Assembly (NCBI RefSeq): GCF_014656095.1
Contig: NZ_BNBT01000006.1
Location: forward strand, 1 to 64,000
Direction: 5' to 3'
Origin: Streptomyces longispororuber
GTDB taxonomy: Bacteria; Actinomycetota; Actinomycetes; Streptomycetales; Streptomycetaceae
Length of the DNA: 64,000 nucleotides
Part shown: positions 19,796 through 29,419 of the stretch, one piece after another
How the letters are laid out: the number at the start of each line of letters is the position of its first letter
Position numbering within the stretch: the stretch's first letter is position 1
Made by a program: the position numbers and the translations under genes
The notes under the pieces: generated by a model
Seen by the model: only the letters and a program-made list of their open reading frames with translations
The model's database searches: none
Told to the model about the DNA's origin: nothing

Positions 19796-20100
19796 TTTCG
19801 CGCTTCCTCCGGCGGACGTGCGTTCCGTTCCGTCGGAGGGACGAGAGCCGTCGTCTGCGCTCCCGCGGTACCACCCTCCTTGGCCGCCGCGGTGCCGGTG
19901 GCACCCCTGACGGCCCCCTCATTGGGGTCGCGATACCGGTTCTACTCGCCGTGCCCGGTCCGGGGGACCGTGGGCTGCGGCTTTCTTCCGGCGGCTCCGG
20001 GGTGATCTTCACGTCGCGCTCGCCCCCGGGCTCTCACCGTCCCCGGGTCGCTCCCGGCTGCGTACGCCGCTACTCGTCCCCATCCACGCTTTTCGCTCCG
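19796..20100 (-). promoter_or_regulatory. Translational T-box riboswitch of ileS
   Basis: The minus strand contains the exact T-box core AGGGTGGTACCGCG at 19864-19877, upstream of ileS. Two pairings exclude each other. GGAGGG (19874-19879) can pair with CCCTCC (19835-19840) as antisequestrator. The same CCTCC can instead pair with the ileS Shine-Dalgarno GGAGG (19806-19810), extended by CCTCCG/CGGAGG and three further pairs after a mismatch. Uncharged tRNA-Ile should therefore open the ribosome site. A possible AUC specifier is at 20004-20006, though Stem I was not modelled. A TACACT -10 lies at 20104-20109, placing the RNA start near 20097. Confidence 0.85.
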
Positions 20101-20103
20101 GCC

Positions 20104-20109
20104 AGTGTA
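20104..20109 (-). promoter_or_regulatory. Candidate -10 of the ileS leader
   Basis: TACACT on the minus strand, about seven bases before the expected start of the T-box RNA. No convincing -35 was found. Confidence 0.4.
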
Positions 20110-20327
20110 CGGCGCCCGGACGGGGGCGGCCGACCGGTTTTCCGTGGGGCCCGGGCGGTGCGGGTGCCGGGGCCGTACTGACCCGAATGGCGAGACGCGC
20201 GCCGACGCGTTCCGGTGCGCCCCGGTCGGCGGATTACCGGGCGAGGAGCTGGGCACAACGCTTGAAGGCTCGTCGCGCGGCACCCGCGGGGCGGGCGAAT
20301 CGGGCGGCGTGCCCCGTTGCCGCGGGC

Positions 20328-20381
20328 TTGGAGTCGATTTATCGTCCCAGCACGATTCGCGAGCAAGATCACAATATGTGA
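20328..20381 (+). promoter_or_regulatory. Candidate promoter and palindrome before the DksA-like gene
   Basis: TTGGAG (20328-20333) and CACGAT (20351-20356) are 17 bases apart, giving an expected start near 20363. A short palindrome TCACA-ATA-TGTGA (20369-20381) follows directly and ends at the ribosome site. The rest of 20110-20327 shows no gene or clear structure. Confidence 0.4.
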
Positions 20382-20394
20382 AGGGGCCGCGGCC

Positions 20395-21768
20395 ATGGTG
20401 GCGAAGAAGACCGCCGTACAGCAGTCGGCGTCCAGCAGATCCCCAGGCGCGGGTGGCTCCGGCAAGGGGGTGGGTACGGGGCCCGGCGGGGCCGACGGCA
20501 CCGGGGAAGGCACGGGGAAGGCGGCCACGGCCAAGAGGACGGCAGGCGCCAAGAAGACGGCAGCCACCAAGGAGGCGGCAGCCACCAAGAAGACGGCAGG
20601 CGCCAAGAAGGCGGCTTCAAAGACAGCGGTCCCGAAGACAGCGGGCTCGAAGACGACGGCCTCGAAGACGACGACCCGGAAGGCGACGACCCCGAAGGCA
20701 GCGGTCCCGAAGGAGACGGCTGCCGAGAAGGCGGCTGCCCGGAAGGCCGCCGATGAGAAGGCCGCCGCTCAGTCACCCGCTGCCCGGAAGGTCACCGCCA
20801 AGAGGTCCGCGACAGCGAAGACCGCGGCGAAGAGGGTCACGGCCGAGGCGTCCACCACCAGGAGTAGCGAGAAGGCCGCCGCCACGAAGAGATCCAAGAA
20901 GGCCGCGGCGAGCTCCAAGAAGGGCGCGGCGCACACGACCGTCGCCGCGTCCGAGGAGGCGGGCTCCGGACAGGAGGCGGCCGCACGGAAGGCCGTGGCG
21001 AGGAAGGCGGCGGACGAGAAGGCGGCGGCCACCGGGAAGACCGCCCGGGGGGACGCCGATGCCGCCGAGGACGGACGAGTGACCGGGGACAGTGCCCCGG
21101 TGAGGGAGGCGGAGGGGGGCGGGAGCGCGTCCCAGAAGGAGGCGGGTACCACCGCCGAGGCCCCAGGGGCCAGCACACGTACGGCCAGGAAGACGGTCGC
21201 GTCCGCGGCCGAGGATGCGGCTCAGGCCGCGGAGACGACGGGAGCCACGACGGTGGTTGCGAAGAAGACTCCGGGCACGGCGACGGCGGCGCAGCAGCAG
21301 GGAGCCGTACCGGCGACAGGGCCGGTGCCCGCAGCGGGAGGGGTGCCCAAGGCACGGGCCGCCGCCGCGCCCGGCGAGCTCGCGGTGCGGCCCGGCGAGG
21401 ACCCGTGGACCCCGGCGGAGGTCGCCGAGGCGCGCACCGAGCTGATGTCCGAGGCGATGCGGCTGCGGACCGAGATCGAGGCGTCCGAGGCGTCCCTGGT
21501 GGGCCTGATGCGGGACTCCGGGGACGGCGCGGGCGACGACCAGGCGGACACCGGCACGAAGAACATCACGCGGGAGCACGAGATGGCGCTCGCCGCGAAC
21601 GCCCGGGAGATGCTGGAGCAGACCGAGCGCGCCCTGGAGCGCCTCGACGCGGGCACGTACGGGCTCTGCGAGAACTGCGGCAACCCGATCGGCAAGGCCC
21701 GCATGCAGGCCTTCCCGCGCGCGACCCTGTGCGTGGAGTGCAAGCAGAAGCAGGAGCGGCGTTTCTGA
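20395..21768 (+). CDS. Histone H1-like / DksA-TraR zinc-finger fusion protein
   Basis: Two-part protein of 457 aa. Residues 1 to about 340 are low-complexity Ala/Lys/Thr repeats (AKKTA-, ARKAA-type), like histone H1 tails. The C-terminal ~110 residues form a DksA/TraR domain: helical hairpin, then a four-cysteine zinc finger (C425, C428, C446, C449). A Streptomyces coelicolor homologue has been described as a bifunctional histone-like/DksA-like nucleoid protein, so a role in DNA compaction linked to RNA polymerase control is likely. ATG 20395 has AAGGGG upstream; in-frame codons before it look non-coding. A mid-protein segment (about 225-340) is more acidic. Confidence 0.85.
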   Translation: MVAKKTAVQQSASSRSPGAGGSGKGVGTGPGGADGTGEGTGKAATAKRTAGAKKTAATKEAAATKKTAGAKKAASKTAVPKTAGSKTTASKTTTRKATTPKAAVPKETAAEKAAARKAADEKAAAQSPAARKVTAKRSATAKTAAKRVTAEASTTRSSEKAAATKRSKKAAASSKKGAAHTTVAASEEAGSGQEAAARKAVARKAADEKAAATGKTARGDADAAEDGRVTGDSAPVREAEGGGSASQKEAGTTAEAPGASTRTARKTVASAAEDAAQAAETTGATTVVAKKTPGTATAAQQQGAVPATGPVPAAGGVPKARAAAAPGELAVRPGEDPWTPAEVAEARTELMSEAMRLRTEIEASEASLVGLMRDSGDGAGDDQADTGTKNITREHEMALAANAREMLEQTERALERLDAGTYGLCENCGNPIGKARMQAFPRATLCVECKQKQERRF

Positions 21769-21845
21769 GCCCGGCCTGGACACCTGGGGCCGGTGCCGGT
21801 TGCCGTACCCTCGTCCCAGTCAGGTACCTAGGTTGAGGGATTCAC

Positions 21846-22430
21846 GTGGCAGAGGCGGAGCGCATCATCGGTACGCCGGACACCCCCGAGGCGGAGCCCG
21901 GCCCCGACGGCGGACAGGAGCCCGAGGGGCAGCGGAAGCCCGCGGGCAAGCGCAAGATCGCCGTGCTGTTCGGTGTGGCCCTCGTCGCGTACGCTCTTGA
22001 CCTGGTCAGCAAGATGATCGTGGTGGCCGAGCTGGAGCACCACGAGCCGATCGACGTGGTCGGCGACCTGCTGCGCTTCAACGCGATCCGCAACGCGGGC
22101 GCCGCCTTCGGCATGGGCGAGGCGTACACCATCATCTTCACGGTGATCGCCGCGGCCGTGATCCTGGTGATCGCCCGCCTCGCGCGCAAGCTGTACAGCC
22201 TGCCCTGGGCGATCGCGCTGGGCCTGCTGCTCGGCGGGGCGCTCGGCAACCTCACCGACCGGATCTTCCGCTCGCCGGGCGTCTTCAAGGGCGCGGTCGT
22301 GGACTTCATCGCGCCCAAGGGCTTCGCGGTGTTCAACCTCGCGGACTCGGCGATCGTCTGCGGCGGCATCCTGATCGTGCTGCTGTCCTTCCGGGGCCTC
22401 GACCCGGACGGGACCGTGCACAAGGACTGA
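21846..22430 (+). CDS. lspA: Lipoprotein signal peptidase LspA
   Basis: Aspartic membrane protease that removes the signal peptide from prolipoproteins after Lgt has modified the lipobox cysteine. The 194-aa protein has a charged N-terminal extension of about 35 residues and four membrane segments. The catalytic aspartates are D138 (NLTDRI) and D167 (FNLADS). GTG 21846 has TTGAGGGA upstream. A TACCCT hexamer at 21806-21811 may be the -10. lgt is also in this window, about 39 kb away. Confidence 0.94.
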   Translation: MAEAERIIGTPDTPEAEPGPDGGQEPEGQRKPAGKRKIAVLFGVALVAYALDLVSKMIVVAELEHHEPIDVVGDLLRFNAIRNAGAAFGMGEAYTIIFTVIAAAVILVIARLARKLYSLPWAIALGLLLGGALGNLTDRIFRSPGVFKGAVVDFIAPKGFAVFNLADSAIVCGGILIVLLSFRGLDPDGTVHKD

Positions 22431-22492
22431 GCTCCGTCCACAAGGGCTGAGTCCGTGTACGAGGACTGAGGTCCCTGCACGAGGGCTGAGGC
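22415..22492 (+). repeat. Four imperfect ~20-bp tandem repeats over the lspA 3' end
   Basis: Units containing CACAAGGACTGAG, CACAAGGGCTGAG, TACGAGGACTGAG and CACGAGGGCTGAG follow one another. The first unit contains the last codons and stop of lspA, so the array looks like repeated duplication of the gene end. Each unit carries a TGA in the same relative position. Confidence 0.7.
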
Positions 22493-22561
22493 GGGTGCCG
22501 GAGGTGGCCGGACCGGGGCCTTCGGTACGGCGGTGTCGGTGCCCTCCTGCATACTCGTGGG

Positions 22562-23503
22562 GTGAGCACGCTTCCCGAGATCCGTACCCTGCCCGTACCC
22601 GACGGCCTGGAGGGCGAGCGCGTCGACGCCGCCATCTCCCGCATGTTCGGTTTCTCCCGTACGAAGGCCGCCGAGCTCGCGGCCGCCGGCAAGGTGCTGG
22701 TCGACGGCGCGGTCGCCGGCAAGTCCGAGCGGGTGCACGGCGGGGCCTGGCTGGAGGTGGAGATGCCGCAGGCCGCAGCGCCGGTGCAGATCGTCGCCGA
22801 GCCCGTCGAGGGCATGGAGATCGTGCACGACGACGACGACATCGTCGTGATCGTCAAGCCGGTCGGCGTGGCCGCGCACCCGAGCCCCGGCTGGACCGGC
22901 ACGACCGTGATCGGCGGCCTCGCCGCGGCCGGGTACCGCATCTCGACGTCCGGCGCCGCCGAGCGCCAGGGCATCGTGCACCGCCTGGACGTGGGCACCT
23001 CCGGCCTGATGGTCGTCGCCAAGTCCGAGCGGGCGTACACGTCGCTGAAGCGCCAGTTCAAGGAGCGCACGGTCGACAAGCGGTACAACGCGCTGGTCCA
23101 GGGCCACCCCGACCCCATGAGCGGCACCATCGACGCCCCCATCGGCCGCCACCCCCACCACGACTACAAGTGGGCGGTCACCGCCGAGGGCAAGCCCTCC
23201 GTCACGCACTACGACCTGATGGAGGCCTTCCGCTCCGCCTCCCTGCTCGACATCAAGCTGGAGACGGGCCGCACCCACCAGATCCGCGTGCACATGGCGG
23301 CCCACCGCCACCCGTGCGTGGGCGACCTGACGTACGGCGCGGACCCCACGCTCGCCAAGCGCCTCGGCCTGACCCGGCAGTGGCTGCACGCGGTGCGGCT
23401 CGGCTTCGAGCACCCCGGCGACGGCGAGTGGGTCGAGTTCGCGAGTGACTACCCCGAGGACCTTCAGCAGGCGCTCGACCGGGTCCGGGCGGAGAGCGCG
23501 TGA
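22562..23503 (+). CDS. rluD: RluD-family 23S rRNA pseudouridine synthase
   Basis: Pseudouridine synthase of 313 aa. An S4 RNA-binding domain (about 17-80, [18 protein letters not shown]) precedes the RluA-type catalytic domain, with the HRLDVGTSG motif and catalytic Asp143. It probably modifies the helix 69 loop of 23S rRNA, as RluD does. GTG 22562 lacks a good ribosome site but has CATACT six bases upstream, so the message may be leaderless. It overlaps the next gene by GTGA. An lspA-rluD order is common in Gram-positive bacteria. Confidence 0.9.
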   Translation: MSTLPEIRTLPVPDGLEGERVDAAISRMFGFSRTKAAELAAAGKVLVDGAVAGKSERVHGGAWLEVEMPQAAAPVQIVAEPVEGMEIVHDDDDIVVIVKPVGVAAHPSPGWTGTTVIGGLAAAGYRISTSGAAERQGIVHRLDVGTSGLMVVAKSERAYTSLKRQFKERTVDKRYNALVQGHPDPMSGTIDAPIGRHPHHDYKWAVTAEGKPSVTHYDLMEAFRSASLLDIKLETGRTHQIRVHMAAHRHPCVGDLTYGADPTLAKRLGLTRQWLHAVRLGFEHPGDGEWVEFASDYPEDLQQALDRVRAESA

Positions 23504-23988
23504 GTGCCGCGGACGCCGGGGGCGGCGTGCTCTGCCGGGTCGCGGTGAGCGAGGAGGACCGCCAGGCCTGCTTCGCGGTGCGCAAGGAGGTCTTCGTGGC
23601 CGAGCAGGGCGTGCCCGAGGACCTGGAGTACGACGCGTACGACGCGGGGGCCGTGCACGTGCTCGCGGTGCGCCGCGCGGACGGGGCCCCGGTCGGCACC
23701 GGGCGGCTGCTCACGGGTGAGGCCGCGGCCGCCAAGAACGGCGGGGACGCCGGCGTGGGGGCCCTGGGCCGGCTGGCCGTGCTGCGCGCCGCGCGGGGGC
23801 TCGGGGCCGGGGCCGCGCTGGTCCGGGCCATCGAGGACGCCGCCCGCGCGCGGGGCCTTGACGCCGTCGACCTGCACGCGCAGACGCAGGCGCTGGGTTT
23901 CTACGAGCGTCTGGGGTACGAGGCGTACGGGCCCGAGTTCCTGGACGCGGACATTCCGCACCGGGCCATGCGGCGGGCCCTGCGCTAG
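23500..23988 (+). CDS. GNAT-family N-acetyltransferase (ElaA-like)
   Basis: Protein of 162 aa with the acetyl-CoA-binding GNAT core: an early [10 protein letters not shown] segment typical of ElaA-like proteins, the beta strand/motif A stretch [20 protein letters not shown], and a C-terminal [17 protein letters not shown]. The substrate is unknown. GTG 23500 overlaps the rluD stop, so it is probably co-translated with rluD. Confidence 0.85.
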   Translation: MSAADAGGGVLCRVAVSEEDRQACFAVRKEVFVAEQGVPEDLEYDAYDAGAVHVLAVRRADGAPVGTGRLLTGEAAAAKNGGDAGVGALGRLAVLRAARGLGAGAALVRAIEDAARARGLDAVDLHAQTQALGFYERLGYEAYGPEFLDADIPHRAMRRALR

Positions 23989-24017
23989 CGGGGCGTTTGC
24001 GCGCCGGTGCCGCACAG

Positions 24018-24109
24018 GTGGCGCAGGGCAGGCGGCGCAGGGTAAGTGGCGCAGGGCAGGCGGGTGCCGGGCAGTCGGGGGTGCCGGGCAGTCGGTGCCG
24101 GGCAGGCGG
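24018..24109 (+). repeat. Tandem ~15-16-bp G-rich repeats
   Basis: About six adjoining imperfect copies, three of a GGCGCAGGGCAGGC type and three of a GGTGCCGGGCAGTCGG type, in the gap before the antiporter gene. No protein or RNA function is apparent. Confidence 0.65.
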
Positions 24110-24210
24110 TGGGTGTCCCTCCGGGCGCCAGGGCGTATTCGTCCTCTTTGCGGGCATTCGTGGCAAGGTTGAGCACCTGATCATCCCTGCCTCGGCCCCG
24201 GAGGGCACCC

Positions 24211-25797
24211 GTGGACCAACTCGCGCTGCTGCTCGTCCTCTTGCTCGGCGCCGTGGTGACCGTGCCGCTGGGGGACCGGCTCGGGCTGCCCTCGCCCGTG
24301 CTGATGACCCTCGGCGGCATCGTCCTCGCCCTCGTGGACTTCGTACCGAACGTCGACGTCCCGCCGGACCTCATCCTGCCGCTGGTGCTCCCGCCGCTGC
24401 TCTACGCCGCCGTGCAGCGCACGTCCTGGCGCCAGTTCGCGGCCAACATCCGGCCCATCCTGCTGCTCGCCGTCGCGCTCGTCTTCGTGACGACGGCGGC
24501 GGTCGCGGCCGTCGCGCACGCCGTCGTGCCGGGGCTGCCGCTGGCCGGCGCGCTGGCGCTCGGCGCGCTCGGCGCCCCGCCGGACCCGGTCGCCGGGACC
24601 GCCGTCGCCGGGACGCTCGGCCTGCCGCGCCGCCTCGTCTCGATCCTGGAGGGCGAGGGCCTGTTCAACGACGTCACGGCGATCGTCCTGTACCACGTGG
24701 CCATCGCCGCCGCCGTCAGCGGCACCTTCTCCTGGCCCGCCGCGGCCGGCCAGCTCGTGCTCTCCGCGGTCGTCGCCGTTGCCGTGGGCCTCGCGCTCGG
24801 CTGGCTCAGCAACAAGCTGATGAGCCTGCTCGACGACGCCACCCTCCAGACCGGCCTGACGCTGCTCGTGCCGTTCGTCGCGTACGTGCTCGCCGAGGAG
24901 CTGCACGGCTCCGGCGTCCTCGCGGTGCTGACCACCGCCCTCTTCCTCGCCGAGCACGCCGTCGACGCCGACGACGTGCTCGGCCGGATCACCGGGCAGT
25001 CCTTCTGGCAGATCGTCGACACCCTGGTCACCGGGGTCGCCTTCGGCCTCATCGGGCTCGAACTGCACAACGTCTTCGGCACCTCCGCGGGGCGCGAGTG
25101 GCGGATGCTCGGCTGGGGCGCGGCGGTCGTGGCCGTCGTCGTCGGCGTACGGCTGCTGTGGCTGCTGCCCGCCACCTGGCTCGCCAAGCGGCTGCACAAG
25201 CGGCGCGACTACGACGAGGAGATCCCGGTGTCGTGGCGCGAGACCGTCGTCATGTGGTGGTCGGGGATGCGCGGCGTGGCGTCGGTGGCGCTGGCCCTCG
25301 CCATCCCGCTCACGACGGACGACGGGCAGCCCTTCCCGGGCCGCGACGAGATCGTCTTCATCGCCTTCTGCGTCATCATGGCCACGCTCGTCGTCCAGGG
25401 CCTCACCCTGCCCTGGCTGGTCAAACGGCTCGGCGTGCGCGCGGACACCGACGCCGAGCGGGCCCTGGAGCGCGACCTCGCGCTGCGCGCGGCCAAGGCC
25501 GCCAAGGCCCGCCTGCGGGAGATCGAGGAGGTCGAGGAGTTGCCCGAGGAGCTGTCCGAGCGGCTGCTGCGCGGCGCCTTCGACATCGGCGCGCGGATCA
25601 GCCCGGACATCCTCGACGACGAGCGGCGCGAGCGGTACGCCAAGCGCGCCGACCGGTTCAAGACGACCCAGCGCGTCCAGCGCGAGATGATGTCGGCCGC
25701 CCGGCACGCCGTCCTCGCCGCGCGCAGCGAACCCGGCTCCGACCCGGAGATCGTGGACCGGGTGCTGCGCCAGCTCGACGTCCGCAGCCTGCGCTGA
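24211..25797 (+). CDS. CPA1-family sodium/proton antiporter
   Basis: Membrane transporter of 528 aa with about 12 hydrophobic segments over residues 1-400 and a charged helical cytoplasmic tail (about 400-528). The conserved EGEGLFNDVTAIV segment carries the Asn-Asp pair used for ion exchange in CPA1 antiporters, and GVASVALALAIP lies in a later helix. It should exchange Na+ or K+ for H+. GTG 24211 has GGAGGG upstream. The gene is flanked by tandem repeats on one side and a convergent terminator on the other. Confidence 0.88.
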   Translation: MDQLALLLVLLLGAVVTVPLGDRLGLPSPVLMTLGGIVLALVDFVPNVDVPPDLILPLVLPPLLYAAVQRTSWRQFAANIRPILLLAVALVFVTTAAVAAVAHAVVPGLPLAGALALGALGAPPDPVAGTAVAGTLGLPRRLVSILEGEGLFNDVTAIVLYHVAIAAAVSGTFSWPAAAGQLVLSAVVAVAVGLALGWLSNKLMSLLDDATLQTGLTLLVPFVAYVLAEELHGSGVLAVLTTALFLAEHAVDADDVLGRITGQSFWQIVDTLVTGVAFGLIGLELHNVFGTSAGREWRMLGWGAAVVAVVVGVRLLWLLPATWLAKRLHKRRDYDEEIPVSWRETVVMWWSGMRGVASVALALAIPLTTDDGQPFPGRDEIVFIAFCVIMATLVVQGLTLPWLVKRLGVRADTDAERALERDLALRAAKAAKARLREIEEVEELPEELSERLLRGAFDIGARISPDILDDERRERYAKRADRFKTTQRVQREMMSAARHAVLAARSEPGSDPEIVDRVLRQLDVRSLR

Positions 25798-25830
25798 CCG
25801 GCACGCCGGAACCGGTCCCGGACATCGGAC

Positions 25831-25858
25831 GAGGGGGCGGCCGGACGGCCGCCCCCTC
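25831..25858. terminator. Bidirectional hairpin between convergent genes
   Basis: Perfect 13-base arms (25831-25843 and 25846-25858) lie midway between the antiporter stop and the stop of the minus-strand channel gene, so the hairpin can serve both. Confidence 0.75.
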
Positions 25859-25877
25859 GGCGTCGGCGTCGGCGCGG

Positions 25878-26981
25878 TCAGCCGCGGCCGGTGCGCGGCA
25901 CGTGCGGGGGCGCCCGGCGCGGCCCCCCGCCGTCGGCGGACGGCAGCGCGGGCAGCTCGGCCCACGCGGTGTTGACCCGCGGCAGGGCGTACGGGTGGTG
26001 CTCGGTCAGCCAGGCGACCATCTGCTCGCGGACCGTGACCCGGGCCGTCCATATGTCGTCGGCGTCCTTGGCGGTGACGAGCGCGCGCACCTGGATGGTG
26101 TTCGGCGTGGTGTCGGTGACCGCGAGGCCCCAGTCGCGGCCGTCCCAGGCGGCGCAGTCGCGCACGATCTCGTGCAGCTTCTCGCGCATCGCGGCGACCG
26201 GGGCCGAGTGGTCGAGGTGGAAGAAGACGGTGCCGGTCATCTGGGAGCCGCCGCGCGACCAGTTCTGGAACGGCTTCGACGTGAAGTACGACACGGGCAT
26301 CGTGATCCGCCGCTCGTCCCAGGTGCGCACGGCGAGGAACGTCAGGGTGATCTCCTCGACCGTGCCCCACTCGCCGTCCACGACGACCGTGTCGCCGATG
26401 CGCACCATGTCGCCGAAGGCGATCTGCAGCCCGGCGAAGAGGTTCCCCAGGGTGGACTGGGCGGCGATGCCCGCCACGATGCCGAGGATGCCCGCCGAGG
26501 CGAGGAGCGAGGCCCCGGCCGCCTGCATCGCGGGGAAGGTGAGCAGCATCGCGGCCGCGGCCACCACGCCGACCACGGCGGCGACGACGCGCTGGATCAG
26601 CGTCACCTGCGTACGGACGCGGCGCACCCGGGCCGGGTCGCGGTGGGTGCCGGCGTAACGGGAGTACGAGGCCTCCACTATGGCCGTCGAGATGCGCACG
26701 GCGAGCCACGCCACCGAGCCGATGAGCACCAGCGAGAGCGCTCTGCCGATGCCCGCGGAGTGGTCGAGGGCGACTTTCGCGTGCTCGTACGAGGCGCGCA
26801 GCAGGGCGGTGCACAGGACGAGTTGCAGGGGCAGGCGGCAGCGGCGCAGAAGTCCCCACAGCGGGCGCTGCGGCTGCCTGGCGTCGGCACGGCTCAGCGC
26901 CGTGTCCACCAGCCAGCCGACGGCCAGGGTGAGCACCAGCGCGGCACCGATCACGATCAACGGGCGCAGGACGTTCTCCAT
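25878..26981 (-). CDS. Small-conductance mechanosensitive ion channel (MscS family)
   Basis: Membrane protein of 367 aa. Three or four hydrophobic segments lie before residue 175, the last being the Gly/Ala-rich pore helix region (AGILGIVAGIAAQSTLGN). The MscS beta domain (GDTVVVDGEWGTVEEI) and a C-terminal domain follow. It probably releases osmolytes on hypo-osmotic shock. The open frame runs upstream, but ATG 26981 was chosen because homology starts there and TACCCT (26989-26994) lies seven bases before it, the leaderless pattern seen repeatedly in this window. Confidence 0.88.
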   Translation of the reverse strand: MENVLRPLIVIGAALVLTLAVGWLVDTALSRADARQPQRPLWGLLRRCRLPLQLVLCTALLRASYEHAKVALDHSAGIGRALSLVLIGSVAWLAVRISTAIVEASYSRYAGTHRDPARVRRVRTQVTLIQRVVAAVVGVVAAAAMLLTFPAMQAAGASLLASAGILGIVAGIAAQSTLGNLFAGLQIAFGDMVRIGDTVVVDGEWGTVEEITLTFLAVRTWDERRITMPVSYFTSKPFQNWSRGGSQMTGTVFFHLDHSAPVAAMREKLHEIVRDCAAWDGRDWGLAVTDTTPNTIQVRALVTAKDADDIWTARVTVREQMVAWLTEHHPYALPRVNTAWAELPALPSADGGGPRRAPPHVPRTGRG

Positions 26982-26988
26982 GTGTTCG

Positions 26989-26994
26989 AGGGTA
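26989..26994 (-). promoter_or_regulatory. Leaderless-type -10 of the MscS gene
   Basis: TACCCT on the minus strand, seven bases before the ATG, with no Shine-Dalgarno between. Confidence 0.5.
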
Positions 26995-27139
26995 GGGGTG
27001 AGCGGAAGTGACGATCTAGGACGGGTGGGGCGAGTGGGGCCAATGTGAGAAACAGCGCAGTGGGGGCTTATGTGCAGCAGGTGGTTTCCAGTGGGGCGAG
27101 TGGGGCGGGTGGGGCGAGTGGTCTCCGGTAGGGCGATGG

Positions 27140-27145
27140 CACGAT
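27140..27145 (+). promoter_or_regulatory. Leaderless-type -10 of the hydrolase gene
   Basis: CACGAT, seven bases before ATG 27153. The arrangement mirrors that before hisI (CACAAT, seven bases, ATG). The gap 26982-27139 also holds short GTGGGGCGAGTGGGGC direct repeats. Confidence 0.4.
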
Positions 27146-27152
27146 GGCTCCC

Positions 27153-27722
27153 ATGAACATCGTGCTCTTCCATTCGACGTACGGGCTGCGGCCCGCGGTG
27201 CGCGCGGCGGCCGACCGGCTGCGCGCGGCGGGTCACCAGGTGTGGACCCCCGACCTCTTCGACGGGCGCACCTTCGGGACCGTCGAGGAGGGCATGGCCC
27301 ACCAAGAAGTAGTAGGCAGGGATGAGCTGCTCAAACGTGCCGTGCTGGCCGCGGCGCCGTACTCGGAGCGCGGACTGGTCTACGCGGGCTTCTCGCTGGG
27401 CGCCTCCGTGGCGCAGACCCTGGCGCTCGGCGACGACAAGGCGCGCGGCCTGCTGCTCCTGCACGGCACGTCCGACATCGCCGAGAACGCCGCGACCGAC
27501 GACCTGCCGGTGCAGTTGCACGTCGCCGAACCCGACCCGTTCGAGACCGACGACTGGCTGAGCGCCTGGTACCTGCGGATGGGCCGGGTGGGCGCCGACG
27601 TGGAGATCTACCGCTACGCCGGGGCCGGGCACCTGTACACCGACCCCGACCTGGACGACTACGACGCCGAGGCGGCCGAGACCACCTGGCGCACGGCGCT
27701 CGGGTTCCTGGACACCCTGTAG
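27153..27722 (+). CDS. Dienelactone hydrolase-family protein
   Basis: Alpha/beta hydrolase of 189 aa, starting MNIVLFHSTYG. The nucleophile elbow is GFSLGA with serine as candidate nucleophile, whereas classical dienelactone hydrolase uses cysteine. The C-terminal GAGHLYTDPD supplies the histidine and a nearby acid. The substrate is unknown and no catabolic genes adjoin. ATG 27153 is preferred over ATG 27144 because of the CACGAT hexamer seven bases upstream. It converges on the kinase gene with a 12-base gap. Confidence 0.82.
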   Translation: MNIVLFHSTYGLRPAVRAAADRLRAAGHQVWTPDLFDGRTFGTVEEGMAHQEVVGRDELLKRAVLAAAPYSERGLVYAGFSLGASVAQTLALGDDKARGLLLLHGTSDIAENAATDDLPVQLHVAEPDPFETDDWLSAWYLRMGRVGADVEIYRYAGAGHLYTDPDLDDYDAEAAETTWRTALGFLDTL

Positions 27723-27734
27723 GCCCCCGGGTAC

Positions 27735-29366
<1,632 letters not shown>

Positions 29367-29373
29367 GGGCCAC

Positions 29374-29379
29374 AGGGTA
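29374..29379 (-). promoter_or_regulatory. Leaderless-type -10 of the kinase gene
   Basis: TACCCT on the minus strand, seven bases before the kinase ATG. Confidence 0.5.
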
Positions 29380-29419
29380 GGGGCTCCGCGGGCCCGCGTC
29401 GGCGTGCTTCACCGGGCTT

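Noticed and set aside
16775..20005. 1076-aa plus-strand open frame over ileS
   Set aside because: Antisense shadow of ileS with no recognisable domain and the biased Val/Gly/Leu/Asp composition expected from reversed codons.
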